Assembly (NCBI GenBank): GCA_030431975.1
Contig: JAUIHP010000022.1
Location: forward strand, 54,241 to 118,240
Origin: a bacterium
Lineage (GTDB): Bacteria > Eisenbacteria > RBG-16-71-46 > CAIMUX01
DNA: 64,000 bases
Reading direction: 5' to 3'
Part shown: positions 1 through 8,697 of the stretch, piece after piece
Layout of the letters: every line of letters starts with the position of its first letter
Position numbering within the stretch: position 1 is the stretch's first letter
The notes under the pieces: model-generated
Told to the model about the DNA's origin: nothing
The model's database searches: none
Seen by the model: the letters and a program-made list of their open reading frames with translations, nothing else
Made by a program: the position numbers and the translations under genes

Positions 1-1148
1 TTGCCGCCCTGCCCATCGCGGTCGATGGCCTCCGTCAGCGCGTCACCAACCTGAACCATGACCGGGACGGTCAGGCTGTAGCCGGGCTCGGACGTGCCGT
101 CCTCTTCGGCGGCGTCTTCGTCTTCGAGTTCGGCTTCCTCTGCGAGGCGGCGGGTCTTGAAAAGCCCCCAGGCCACTCCGCCGGCGACGATGGCGAGCAG
201 GAAGAATGGAATGGTCGGCAGTCCCGGGACGAGTCCGAGCAGGCCGAGAAGAACGGCGACGATGGCGATGGCCTTGGGTTGGGCCAGGACCTGCGTCCCG
301 ATGTCCTTTCCAAGGTGGCTCTCCGCTTCTTCGGAAGCGACGCGGGTGACGACGATACCAGCGGCCACCGAGATGAGAAGGGCCGGGATCTGCGAAACGA
401 GACCGTCACCGATCGTGAGCAGGGAGTAGGTCTGCGCGGCTTTACCGGCTTCCATCCCGCGTTGCAGGACGCCGATGGAGAGACCGCCGATGATGTTGAT
501 GATCGTAATGATGATTCCGGCGATGGCGTCACCCTTGACGAACTTCATCGCGCCATCCATCGCTCCGTAGAGTTGGGACTCGCGCTGCAGATTCGAACGG
601 CGACGGCGGGCTTCGTGGACGTCGAAGAGTCCGGCCCGGAAGTCCGCGTCGATGCTCATCTGCTTGCCCGGAAGAGCGTCCAGCGTAAAGCGCGCCGAGA
701 CCTCTGCGACACGCTCGGCGCCCTTCGTGATCACGACAAACTGGATGATGGTCAGGATGAGGAAGATGACGACACCGACGACGATGTTTCCGCCGGCGAC
801 GAAGGCTCCGAAGGCGCGAACGACTTCACCCGCGTCTGCCTGCAGCAGGATGAGCCGGGTCGTCGAGACGTTGAGTCCCAGTCGAAAGAGCGTCGTGATA
901 AGCAAGATGGTCGGGAAGGAGGCGATCCGCGTCGCGTCCTGAATGTAGATCGCGACCATAAGAATGGTCGTGGCGGCAAAGACGTTGGTGGTCAGCAGAA
1001 GATCGAGGAGCGCGGTGGGGAGGGGAATGATCATCATCCCCACGATGCTCATGATGAAACCGGCGAGAAGGACGTCGCTGTACTGGGTCAGGACCCGTTC
1101 GACGTTGCCGGACCGAAGGTCCTGGGTGATCTGGGCAAAGCGCGACAA
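1..1148 (-). CDS. sctV: Type III secretion export-gate protein SctV (FlhA family), partial
   Basis: Inner-membrane export-gate subunit of a type III secretion apparatus, cut by the left window edge: about 382 codons of a protein normally near 690 residues, so the membrane half and the start of the cytoplasmic part are present. Visible family motifs are TTLFRLGLNVSTTRLIL, ITKGAERVAEV, ARFTLDALPGKQMSIDAD, MDGAMKFVKGDAIAG and TIGDGLVSQIPALL, with several hydrophobic helices. SQLYGAMDGAMKF is more typical of non-flagellar SctV than of flagellar FlhA (usually ASKF), and the gene directly upstream is an LcrH/SycD-type chaperone, which also favours an injectisome. I chose TTG 1148 because GGAGAGG sits just upstream; TTG 1166 is an in-frame alternative. 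FlhA remains possible. Confidence 0.85.
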   Translation of the reverse strand, partial: MSRFAQITQDLRSGNVERVLTQYSDVLLAGFIMSIVGMMIIPLPTALLDLLLTTNVFAATTILMVAIYIQDATRIASFPTILLITTLFRLGLNVSTTRLILLQADAGEVVRAFGAFVAGGNIVVGVVIFLILTIIQFVVITKGAERVAEVSARFTLDALPGKQMSIDADFRAGLFDVHEARRRRSNLQRESQLYGAMDGAMKFVKGDAIAGIIITIINIIGGLSIGVLQRGMEAGKAAQTYSLLTIGDGLVSQIPALLISVAAGIVVTRVASEEAESHLGKDIGTQVLAQPKAIAIVAVLLGLLGLVPGLPTIPFFLLAIVAGGVAWGLFKTRRLAEEAELEDEDAAEEDGTSEPGYSLTVPVMVQVGDALTEAIDRDGQGG

Positions 1149-1332
1149 CGAAACCCTCTCCTTCAAACCCGGTTTTGACCCCGTCTGGTCCCGGTCCGGT
1201 ATTCAAGCCGACAACTCGAGGGCAAATGGCACCTCGAGCGGCTGGATTCTATCACTCCTGTGATGAGGCCGCATCGGCCCCGCCCGGGCTTCGCCTCGGT
1301 CGGTTCGACCCCGCAACGGCGTAGTCGACTCG

Positions 1333-2076
1333 CTAGTTGGCCTCGGCCCGCTGCATCGAACCGACGGTGACCTGGACGAGGACGCGGGCGCGCGTTCCGG
1401 CCGGGTGCTCGTCGTTGGGGTCCAGTTCGACGGCGCGAGTCAGGGCGTCGGCGGCGGTCACGAACATTTCGGCTGCGCGATCGTTGTCGCCGGACTGGGC
1501 GAGGACCGTGCTCAGTTCGAGGGCGACTTCTCCGAGATTGGTCCAGGTCTGGATGTCCTCGTCATACAGTTCGACCGAACTCAGATAGTGATCGAAGGAG
1601 GACTCGAGCTGACCCTGGCGCTGGTAGATGGCTCCCAGGGCCGAGTGGAAATAGGAGTCGAACGGGTTGTAGCAGTAAAGGCCTTCGAAGATCTTCCGGG
1701 CGTCCTCGAGCTTGCCTTCTTCCATCAGGTTGTAGCCCATGTCGGCGACCTGGTAGAGCTCCTCGGCCGAGAGGCCTTCCAGCTGGGCCAGGGTGATGTC
1801 ACCAAGGAGGAAGCCCTTCACGGCTTCTTCGAGCTCTTCTTCCGTGCAGGTGTCTTCTTCGGTCAGGAGGTCTTCGGTCCAGAATTCATCGGAGTCGTCG
1901 GCGTAGACGGCCGAGGCGGAGACAATGTCGTCGGCTTCGGTAGCCGGGGCGGCAACGACTTCAGGAGCGGCTTCAGCGGCGAAGTCAGCAGTGCCGTCAG
2001 CGGCGACTTCAGACACGGTACCCGTGGCGAGGGGAGCGACGTTGAGAGCGGAATCGGCGTGAGTGTTGGCCTGCAT
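1333..2076 (-). CDS. LcrH/SycD-type type III secretion chaperone with TPR repeats
   Basis: Predicted cytoplasmic chaperone of the class that holds type III translocators or effectors before export. After an Ala/Glu-rich, probably disordered N-terminal 75 residues, the core reads EEAVKGFLLGDITLAQLEG, then YQVADMGYNLMEEGKLEDA, KIFEGLYCYNPFDSYFHSAL and GAIYQRQGQLESSFDHYLS, which follows the LcrH/SycD three-TPR pattern. A further TPR-like segment makes it longer (247 residues) than classical SycD (about 165). AGGAGG precedes the ATG. It lies 184 bp upstream of the SctV gene on the same strand. A close paralogue is at 58464-59114. Family assignment is firm; the cargo is unknown. Confidence 0.82.
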   Translation of the reverse strand: MQANTHADSALNVAPLATGTVSEVAADGTADFAAEAAPEVVAAPATEADDIVSASAVYADDSDEFWTEDLLTEEDTCTEEELEEAVKGFLLGDITLAQLEGLSAEELYQVADMGYNLMEEGKLEDARKIFEGLYCYNPFDSYFHSALGAIYQRQGQLESSFDHYLSSVELYDEDIQTWTNLGEVALELSTVLAQSGDNDRAAEMFVTAADALTRAVELDPNDEHPAGTRARVLVQVTVGSMQRAEAN

Positions 2077-2704
2077 TTTCGAACCTCCTGGTCGTTGTCA
2101 TCGGGTGGCGGTGATCCGCCTGGGTGCCCCACGTATCGCGGGACAGGGGGGAGGAGTTGCTTGAAGAACTCAAGAAAGTGCCGGATCGCCGACTTGCAGC
2201 GATGAAATACTACGATCGTAGTGGATTGGGTGGTTGTTCACAGAGAGCGGTTGACGCTGCCTATTTCCTGAACGCTCGCTTCGCCTGGTGTCCGTGCGGT
2301 CGTTTGCGGAGCCGGGTCATCATCCCTTGTCGTTAAGTCGTGAGAAAAGCTACAAATGTAGTAATTTGTTGTGAATATTGGCAGTCACATTGCATAAATA
2401 CGTACTGATGCGTAATGGCCGCCCGGGTCTCACCGCGGGGCCTGCCTTCTGAAACAAGAGTCGCGATCGCCGAGGCGTAGGTGCCTAGCGTTCCGGAATC
2501 GTCAGGATCGGCCACTGATTCCGTTTCTTCCACGTCTCTTCCACGTCTCTTCCACGTTGCTTCCTTCTGCGGGGCCCTACGCTTGGGGGCTCTTCCTGCT
2601 GGCTCCGACTCCTCAATTCCTCTTGCCTTCCGCTCACTCCATATGTTTTTCTAACGTTTGATACAATTCAAACGATCCAAACGTCCCCACGACGGAGTAT
2701 CGCT
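2077..2704. other. Divergent intergenic region with paired CTAC-N4-GTAG palindromes
   Basis: This 628 bp holds no convincing gene. It separates the minus-strand chaperone/SctV genes from the plus-strand MarR locus. A perfect 14-bp palindrome lies at 2209-2222 (core CTACGATCGTAG) and a second site with the same half-sites, CTACAAATGTAG, at 2350-2361; these could be operators for the type III genes. An AT-rich stretch covers about 2335-2410. An 11-bp unit, TCTTCCACGTC, is repeated about three times at 2526-2557. The MarR-side operator is listed separately. Confidence 0.5.
2655..2674 (+). promoter_or_regulatory. Inverted repeat over a -10-like box, probable MarR operator
   Basis: CGTTTGA and TCAAACG form a perfect 7-bp inverted repeat around the spacer TACAAT, which resembles a -10 box. 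It ends 30 bp before the TTG start of the MarR gene. This layout fits autorepression of the MarR-led locus by promoter occlusion. No good -35 box is visible, so promoter use is inferred. Confidence 0.5.
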
Positions 2705-3214
2705 TTGACCCGAACTCAGCCGGCCGACCGGCTTCGCCTGGACTTCATCCAAGACTTCGGCGAGGCCTATCAGCAGTTCGGACTCCCCCGCCTCATGGGG
2801 AGGATCGTGGGATTGCTCCTCCAGGAAGAAGGTCCCCTCAGCCTCGACGACATCGCGCAGCGGCTGCAGGTAAGCAAGGGCCCTGTGAGTCAGGTCATCC
2901 GGCGGCTCTCGGATCGCGGACTGGTCGTTCAGGCCTGGGTCCCTGGCGATCGGCGCCACTTCTACAGAGCGACCGACGACATCTTCGGCCGGGCCTTCAC
3001 GAACCACACGGAACTCCTGGAGAAGAACCTCGACCTTGCGCGCCGGTTCGTGGGCCGTATCGACTCCGCCGAGGAGCGTGGAGCGGACTACTTCGAAGCG
3101 CGCCTCAGTGAGATGGAGCGTTTTTACAGCATGATGAACCGCCACCTCCGGGCGTTCCTTGCGGAGTGGCATGAGAGCAGGTTGCAGGGAGGAGCTGATG
3201 GGGTGTCTCGCTGA
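2705..3214 (+). CDS. MarR/GbsR-family transcriptional regulator
   Basis: DNA-binding protein of 169 residues with a winged helix-turn-helix at about residues 45-95 (LSLDDIAQRLQVSKGPVSQ then IRRLSDRGLV). The family usually binds as a dimer and responds to small ligands, often lipophilic or phenolic. It starts at TTG 2705 with GGAG 7 nt upstream. It is the first gene of the acyl-metabolism locus running to 11430 and lies 30 bp after a perfect inverted repeat, so it probably controls itself and the downstream genes. The ligand is unknown; an acyl-CoA or fatty acid would fit the neighbours. Its last codons lie inside a duplicated stretch shared with the start of the next gene. Confidence 0.85.
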   Translation: MTRTQPADRLRLDFIQDFGEAYQQFGLPRLMGRIVGLLLQEEGPLSLDDIAQRLQVSKGPVSQVIRRLSDRGLVVQAWVPGDRRHFYRATDDIFGRAFTNHTELLEKNLDLARRFVGRIDSAEERGADYFEARLSEMERFYSMMNRHLRAFLAEWHESRLQGGADGVSR

Positions 3215-3286
3215 CACCGTCGCCCCCACCAAGCTGTGCCCCGAGAGCAGGCTGCAAGGAGGACATGATGAGTCGTCTCACTGACC
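3173..3286 (+). repeat. Imperfect direct duplication spanning the MarR end and reductase start
   Basis: Two roughly 44-nt copies, at about 3173-3217 and 3243-3286, share GAGAGCAGGxTGCAxGGAGGA, a following xTGATG and TCTCxCTGAC. The second copy carries the ribosome-binding site and start of the reductase gene; the first forms the end of the MarR gene. This looks like a diverged local duplication of a translation-initiation region. Confidence 0.6.
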
Positions 3287-4011
3287 GGGTCGCGATCATC
3301 ACAGGCGCGGCGGCGGGCCTCGGCCGCGCCGCGGCGGAACGGTTCGCCAAGGAGGGGGCCATCCTCTCCCTCTGGGACCGCGACGAGGAGCGGGGGAATG
3401 CCCTCGCAGCAGAGCTGGGCGAGGCGAACGTGCGTGCGGAGTTCCGCTCCGTCGACGTGGCGGACTCGGCAGCCGTGGACGCAGCAGTCCAGGCGATTCG
3501 GGACGAGTTTGGCCGGATCGACATCCTCATCAACAACGCGGGGATCACGCGGGACGGAACCCTCGTCAAAATGGAGGACGCGGCCTTTGACCAGGTCATC
3601 GATGTGAACCTCAAAGGAGTCTTCCACTGCGGTCGCGCCGTGGGCCGGGTCATGGTCGAGCAGGGCAGCGGGTCCATCGTCAATACCAGCTCGGTTGTCG
3701 CTCTCTACGGGAACTTCGGCCAGACGAACTATGTCGCCTCGAAGTCCGGAGTGATCGGAATGACGCGGGTTTGGGCCCGTGAACTCGGTCGGAAGGGCGT
3801 CCGTGTGAACGCGGTCGCGCCGGGGTTCATCGGAACCGAAATGGTCCAGGCCATGCCCGAGAAGGTTCGCGACATGATGAGTTCCCGAACACCCTTGGGG
3901 CGCCTCGGCCGGCCAGATGAGATTGCGGCCGCCTACCTCTTCCTGGCTTCGGACGAGGCGTCCTTCGTGAATGGCGCGGTACTCAGCGTGGACGGTGGGG
4001 TGATCAGCTGA
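3265..4011 (+). CDS. 3-oxoacyl-[ACP] reductase, classical SDR (FabG-like)
   Basis: NAD(P)H-dependent reductase of 248 residues, predicted to reduce 3-oxoacyl thioesters to 3-hydroxyacyl thioesters in the cytosol. The cofactor motif TGAAAGLG is at residues 13-20, NNAG in LINNAGITRDG near residue 90, and the catalytic set as NTSSVV then YVASK near 139-157. The C-terminus (FLASDEASFVNG, then VDGG) is typical of FabG. AGGAGG sits 4 nt before ATG 3265; ATG 3268 is nearly equivalent. Its stop overlaps the start of the FabH-like gene (TGATG), so the two are translationally coupled and probably act on the same acyl chain. Genuine FabG of primary fatty-acid synthesis is less likely given this accessory context. 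Confidence 0.88.
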   Translation: MMSRLTDRVAIITGAAAGLGRAAAERFAKEGAILSLWDRDEERGNALAAELGEANVRAEFRSVDVADSAAVDAAVQAIRDEFGRIDILINNAGITRDGTLVKMEDAAFDQVIDVNLKGVFHCGRAVGRVMVEQGSGSIVNTSSVVALYGNFGQTNYVASKSGVIGMTRVWARELGRKGVRVNAVAPGFIGTEMVQAMPEKVRDMMSSRTPLGRLGRPDEIAAAYLFLASDEASFVNGAVLSVDGGVIS

Positions 4012-5033
4012 TGACGGTCCGCAATGCACGCGTCTTGGGGACGGGAATGTTTGCGCCGGAGCGGGTGGTTCCGAACTCCTGGTTCGATGAACAGCTCGGA
4101 GAGAATGTCAGCGACTGGCTGGTCGAGAACCTGACCATCCGGGAACGGCGCTGGTGCGGCGCCGATGAAAGCACGGCCGACCTGTCCGAGAAGGCTGCGC
4201 GAGCCGCCCTGGAGCGAGCCGGAGTCTCGGCGGAAGAACTCGATCTCATCATCCTGGCCACCGACACGCCCGAGTACGTCTCGCCCGCGACCTCCACCGT
4301 CGTGCAGCACCGGATCGGCGCAAAGAACGCAGGTTGTTTCGACCTCAACGCTGCCTGCTCGGGCTTCGTCGCCGCCCTCGACACGGGGGCCAAGATGATC
4401 CGCGCCGACGAGAGGATGAACAAGGTCCTCGTCATCGGCGCCTACGCCATGAGCAAGTACCTCGATCTCGAGGACAAGAAGACGGTCACCCTCTTTGCGG
4501 ACGGAGCCGGCGCCGTCGTGCTCGGCTTGAGCGAAGAAGAGGGCAATGGCTGGCTCGGATCCCGTCTCCATGCAGAGGGGCAGTACAACGAGTGGATGGG
4601 TATCTACGCGGGTGGTACCCGGCAGCCCCTCGATGCCGAGGTTCTGGCGAACAAGGACCACAAGCTGAAGTTCGTGCGGAAGTTCCCCAAGGAGATCAAC
4701 CCGACCACCTGGGAGCGCCTCATCCGTGAGGTCGTGACCGGAGCGGGAGCCGGGGCCGCCGCATCCGGAACCGGCTCAGACATCGCGGATATCTCGATGA
4801 TCTTCTTCACCCAGATCAACATCAACAGCATCCGCGAAACCATGGACGCGTTGTCGCTACCGATGGAGCGCACGCACACGATCATGGACCGGTTCGGCTA
4901 TACGGGCTCCGCGTGCATTCCGATGGCGCTGGCCGACGCGGATGCGAAGGGTCGGCTGAAACGAGGGGATCTCGTCGTGTTCATGGGTTCGGGAGGTGGT
5001 CTCGCTTTTGCGTGTACCGCCTTTCGCTGGTAA
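4011..5033 (+). CDS. Ketoacyl-ACP synthase III-like protein lacking catalytic His and Asn
   Basis: Thiolase-fold condensing-enzyme homologue of 340 residues. The nucleophile Cys is kept (DLNAACSGF, Cys116). Where FabH has the active-site His in its HQAN motif this protein has FTQIN (Thr267), and where FabH has Asn in GNTSAAS it has GYTGSAC (Tyr297). Decarboxylative condensation needs His and Asn, so this protein may instead be an acyltransferase, a thioester hydrolase or a non-decarboxylating condensing enzyme. The GGG motif near the end (MGSGGGLAFACTAF) is intact, so the fold looks sound. It overlaps the FabG-like gene by one base and is followed by a transporter and an acyl-CoA ligase. Confidence 0.85.
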   Translation: MTVRNARVLGTGMFAPERVVPNSWFDEQLGENVSDWLVENLTIRERRWCGADESTADLSEKAARAALERAGVSAEELDLIILATDTPEYVSPATSTVVQHRIGAKNAGCFDLNAACSGFVAALDTGAKMIRADERMNKVLVIGAYAMSKYLDLEDKKTVTLFADGAGAVVLGLSEEEGNGWLGSRLHAEGQYNEWMGIYAGGTRQPLDAEVLANKDHKLKFVRKFPKEINPTTWERLIREVVTGAGAGAAASGTGSDIADISMIFFTQININSIRETMDALSLPMERTHTIMDRFGYTGSACIPMALADADAKGRLKRGDLVVFMGSGGGLAFACTAFRW

Positions 5034-5064
5034 GGGGCAATTCGGTGAACGGTGAGGCGTCGCA

Positions 5065-6564
5065 ATGATCGTTGCCGGCTGGATTCTCATCCTCGGATAC
5101 ATGGGGGTGATCCTCTTCTTCGTCGTTCGCGGAGCGAGACGGAACAAGAGCATGTCCGACTACGCGCTCGGCAACCTCGCGTTCTCTCCGGCTGCCGTTG
5201 GACTTGCTCTCGCGGCGTCGATGACCAGCGCGGCGACCTTCATCATCAATCCCGGATTCATCGCGCTCTACGGAGTCAGCGCGGTCATCTCCTACGCGGT
5301 GGTTCTGCCGATCGCCGCGATGATCTCCCTTGTCGTACTGACCAAGGGTTTCCGGCGACATGGAACAACGGTCAAGGCGCTGAGCCTCGCGCAATGGATG
5401 GGGACACGCTACGGGAGCGACCGGTTTTCGCTCTTCTTCGCTGTTCTTTCTTTCCTTCTTGTTACGTTCATCGTCCTCATCGTCGTCGGGCTGACCAAAG
5501 TGATCGCGGCCACACTCGCGTTGGGAGAACTTCCGGTCCTGATCGGAATCGTGGCCTTCATTTTCGGCTACATGATGTTCGGCGGCGCCAACTCGATGGT
5601 CTACACGAACACGGTTCAGGCCGTGCTCATGCTGGTGGTCGCGTTCATCCTTTTGGGATCGGGCTATGAGCACTTCAGTGACGGCGTGCAGGGACTTCTC
5701 GCAAGCCTCCGCGCCATCGACCCACCTCTCGCCGAAACGACGAACACGAAGAGCTTCCTCTTTCGGGATTGGTGGGAGATCGGGCTCGCCCAAATCGTGG
5801 TCGGTGTCGCGATCGTCTGCCAGCCCCACATCATCACCAAGTCCCTGCTTCTGAAGACCGACCGGGACGTGAACCGCTACCTGGTGGTCGGAGTGATCAC
5901 CGAACTCATCTTCTTCACCGTCGTCGTGGTCGGTCTCTACGCGCGCCTCACCTTTCCGGACCTGACGGTCGACGGTACGCCTCTCAAGATGGATGGAATC
6001 GTCCCCGCCTATGTCCTTCACGAGCTGCCTGTCTATGCGGGCATCGTCGTTGTGATGGGACTGATTTCGGCGGGGCTTTCGACGCTCGAAGGGTTGATCC
6101 AGTCGCTCTCCACCACGTTCACCTCGGATCTCTTTCGGCCTTTGGCCGAGAAATCCCTGCCCCCGGCGGGGGAGGCGCGGGAGCAGCTGCTGCTCAAGGT
6201 GAACCGTGGTGCGATCGCGATCCTTGCCGTCGTGGCTGCGCTTCTTTCGTGGGACCAGATCCAGAATCCGAAGCTCAGCGTGGCCATCTTTGCGCAGAAC
6301 GGCGTCTACGCATACTTCTCCGCTGCTTTCGTTCCGATACTCTTTGGGATGTTCTTACGGGACGTTCCCCGGATTGCGGTCTTTGTCGCCGCTCCTGTGG
6401 CGGTGGCCGTCCACTTCACGATGTATTACGGAAAGCTCGCGGTTCCCGGAACTTTGGCCACCGGAGAAAACCCCGGTGTTGCCGCAGCGGTGGCGATCCT
6501 CGTTTCGGTAACCATCGGCGCCGTCCTTTACCTGGTCGGAAGGAGGGCCGATGTTCCGGCCTGA
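5065..6564 (+). CDS. Sodium:solute symporter (SSS family)
   Basis: Inner-membrane transporter of 499 residues with about 13 hydrophobic helices, the usual size and topology of the SSS family, which couples Na+ entry to uptake of acetate, pantothenate, proline or sugars. Helix 1 begins at residue 3, and LAASMTSAATFIINPGF resembles the family's Na+-site helix. Since it lies between a FabH-like gene and an acyl-CoA ligase and overlaps the ligase by 14 bp, a monocarboxylate substrate is a reasonable inference. ATG 5065 follows a GAGG motif. Confidence 0.85.
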   Translation: MIVAGWILILGYMGVILFFVVRGARRNKSMSDYALGNLAFSPAAVGLALAASMTSAATFIINPGFIALYGVSAVISYAVVLPIAAMISLVVLTKGFRRHGTTVKALSLAQWMGTRYGSDRFSLFFAVLSFLLVTFIVLIVVGLTKVIAATLALGELPVLIGIVAFIFGYMMFGGANSMVYTNTVQAVLMLVVAFILLGSGYEHFSDGVQGLLASLRAIDPPLAETTNTKSFLFRDWWEIGLAQIVVGVAIVCQPHIITKSLLLKTDRDVNRYLVVGVITELIFFTVVVVGLYARLTFPDLTVDGTPLKMDGIVPAYVLHELPVYAGIVVVMGLISAGLSTLEGLIQSLSTTFTSDLFRPLAEKSLPPAGEAREQLLLKVNRGAIAILAVVAALLSWDQIQNPKLSVAIFAQNGVYAYFSAAFVPILFGMFLRDVPRIAVFVAAPVAVAVHFTMYYGKLAVPGTLATGENPGVAAAVAILVSVTIGAVLYLVGRRADVPA

Positions 6565-8182
6565 AACCGACTGGCTGTCCCGCTGGGCGCGCTACACCCC
6601 GCAGCGGATGGTGCTGCGCGATCATGAGCGCGGGGTGGAGTGGACCTACGCCGAAGCGGATGCGAGGGCCGAAGCGCTCGTTCGTCATCTCGAAAGCCTC
6701 GGTCTTGCCCGGGGAGACCGTATTGCCGTCTTCTCGCGAAACCGATCCGAACTCTTCTTCCTCTTCTTCGCCTGCGTCAAGCTCGGCACTGTGCTCGTTC
6801 CGTTGAACTTTCGGCTCACCGGTCCCGAGATCGCGACGCTGATGCGTGACTGCGAGCCCAGTCTGCTGTTGGTCGAAGACGAAATCGCCGCGCCAATCGA
6901 GGGCATCGAGGTCACCTGCCGGAAGCAGGCCGTGGACTCGCTGACACCGTTCCTCTACGAGGATGCCGATGGTGCTCGAATGGGCACCAGCGAGGCCCGG
7001 GACGAAGACGTCACCTTCGGTTCCGAAGTGAACCGCGAGACCGTTGGCGGCGGGCACCCAGCGATCACGCGACAGAAAGAAGCGAGAAAACCCGCAAGCC
7101 CAGCGGATCTCGTGATGATCCTCTACACGTCCGGAACCACGGGGGTCCCCAAGGGAGCGATGGTGACCCACCAGATGCTCTTCTGGAACTCGGTCAACAC
7201 CGGACTTCGGCTTGATCTCAACTCCGCCGATCACACCCAGAGCTATGCCCCGCTCTTCCACACCGGCGGTTGGAACGTGCTCTTTACGCCGTTTCTTCAT
7301 CACGGGGCCTCGCACACCGTGCTCACCAGCTTCGATCCGGACCTCGTTCTCGAGCTGATCGAGAAGGAGCGGTCGACGCTTCTGTTCGGCGTGCCGACGA
7401 TGCTCCAGATGCTGGTCGATTCACCACGCTTCGAGACGACGGATCTCAGCTCCCTTCGCTACGCGATCGTGGGCGGGGCGCCGATGCCTCTTCCTCTGAT
7501 CGAAATCTGGCATGGCCGGGGCGTAGCGATCCGGCAGGGCTACGGCCTGACCGAGGTGGGGCCGAACTGTTTCTCGCTGCATCAGGACGACGCGGCCCGG
7601 AAGCGCGGTTCGATCGGCTTTCCGAACTTCTACATCGACGCGCGGATCGTCGGGCCGGACGGAGAAGACTGTGGAGTCGACGAGCCGGGTGAGCTTTGGC
7701 TTCGCTCTCCCGTCGTGACACCGGGCTACTGGCGGAAACCCGAAGAGACGGCTGCCTCGAAGACCGGCGAGTGGTTTCAGACCGGGGACATGATGCGGAA
7801 GGACACGGAAGGCTTCTTCTACGTCGTCGACCGGAAGAAAAACATGTTCATCAGTGGAGGGGAGAACGTCTATCCGGCCGAGGTCGAATCCGTCCTCGGA
7901 GCACACCCTGCGGTGCTCGAAGCCGCGGTCGTCGGTGTCCCCGATGAGAGGTGGGGTGAGGTCGGGCTCGCCTTCATCGTGATACGGGACGAGGCCGGGG
8001 GAGTGGAAGCCGTCCACGCGTCTCCGGAAGAGCTACAGAGACACTGTGAGACGTCCCTCGCCCGCTACAAGATCCCGAAGCAGTTCCGGTTCCTGGACCG
8101 GCTGCCTCGAAACGAGGCAGGAAAGATCGACCGCAAAGCGCTGACACAAGAAAGCAAGTACTCACAGGAGGATGTTTCGTGA
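6551..8182 (+). CDS. AMP-forming acyl-CoA ligase (long-chain type)
   Basis: Adenylate-forming enzyme of 543 residues that would activate a carboxylic acid to acyl-AMP and then acyl-CoA. It has the phosphate-binding motif YTSGTTGVPKGAMVTH near residue 190, GYGLTEVG, the TGD motif in EWFQTGDM, the hinge region DRKKNMFISGGENVYPAEVE, and the C-terminal catalytic lysine in NEAGKIDRKAL. Length and motif spacing are normal, with a somewhat long hydrophilic stretch at about 125-180 before the P-loop. It overlaps the symporter upstream and the lipoprotein downstream (GTGA), which places it in the same transcript. Chain-length preference cannot be read from sequence. Confidence 0.9.
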   Translation: MFRPETDWLSRWARYTPQRMVLRDHERGVEWTYAEADARAEALVRHLESLGLARGDRIAVFSRNRSELFFLFFACVKLGTVLVPLNFRLTGPEIATLMRDCEPSLLLVEDEIAAPIEGIEVTCRKQAVDSLTPFLYEDADGARMGTSEARDEDVTFGSEVNRETVGGGHPAITRQKEARKPASPADLVMILYTSGTTGVPKGAMVTHQMLFWNSVNTGLRLDLNSADHTQSYAPLFHTGGWNVLFTPFLHHGASHTVLTSFDPDLVLELIEKERSTLLFGVPTMLQMLVDSPRFETTDLSSLRYAIVGGAPMPLPLIEIWHGRGVAIRQGYGLTEVGPNCFSLHQDDAARKRGSIGFPNFYIDARIVGPDGEDCGVDEPGELWLRSPVVTPGYWRKPEETAASKTGEWFQTGDMMRKDTEGFFYVVDRKKNMFISGGENVYPAEVESVLGAHPAVLEAAVVGVPDERWGEVGLAFIVIRDEAGGVEAVHASPEELQRHCETSLARYKIPKQFRFLDRLPRNEAGKIDRKALTQESKYSQEDVS

Positions 8183-8697
8183 AGATCCCATTCTTTCTCA
8201 TGGCAACGGTAGCTGCCTCTGTCCTGGCCTTATCGGTCGGGTGCAGTGATGACGACGATGACAACCCGGTCACTCCGACCGAAGAGACCCCGGCCTGGGA
8301 AGGTACGTGGCTCAGTGCGGGTGACAACGTGGCCACGCTGCTCTCGACCTTCTTCGCCATCGACAGCGTTCGCGTCACGTTCAACGAGAACCTGACCGTC
8401 GAACTCGCGCAGCACGACACGACGACCATGACCTGGACGATGAACAGCGGTATCTACACCGTGACCGAATCCGAGTCGGGTTCGATTCACGCAGTCGAGA
8501 TCAGCTACACCGGTACGCCTTCCTTCGATCAGGAAGGGATCATCGAAATCACCGATGGCAGTCCGGACATGATGCGACTCGAGGTCGTTCAGACGGTTCC
8601 TGACATCGGAGCGACGCCGTTGACTCCGGCGGACGGCTTCGGAGCGGATCCGACGCTCGGAGACTCGAACATCCAGACCTATGTACGGATTGAGTAA
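8179..8697 (+). CDS. Small Asp-rich lipoprotein of unknown function
   Basis: A 172-residue predicted lipoprotein: hydrophobic signal peptide, lipobox LSVGC with the lipidated Cys at 22, then an acidic run of five Asp and a beta-rich domain of about 140 residues. It uses GTG 8179, overlapping the ligase stop as GTGA, with AGGAGG upstream. The domain (GTWLSAGDNVA, later EISYTGTPSFDQEG) resembles small lipocalin-like or immunoglobulin-like extracellular folds, but I do not recognise the family. Position between ligase and barrel suggests an envelope partner for uptake or export of the same compound. Confidence 0.75.
   Translation: MKIPFFLMATVAASVLALSVGCSDDDDDNPVTPTEETPAWEGTWLSAGDNVATLLSTFFAIDSVRVTFNENLTVELAQHDTTTMTWTMNSGIYTVTESESGSIHAVEISYTGTPSFDQEGIIEITDGSPDMMRLEVVQTVPDIGATPLTPADGFGADPTLGDSNIQTYVRIE

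Noticed and set aside
279..1178. Open frame of 299 codons on the + strand over the SctV gene
   Set aside because: It is highly charged and repetitive (Asp/Arg-rich), with no domain; the minus strand carries clear export-gate motifs.
4981..6021. 346-codon minus-strand frame opposite the symporter
   Set aside because: Asp/His/Arg-rich antisense of a membrane protein, a well-known artefact.
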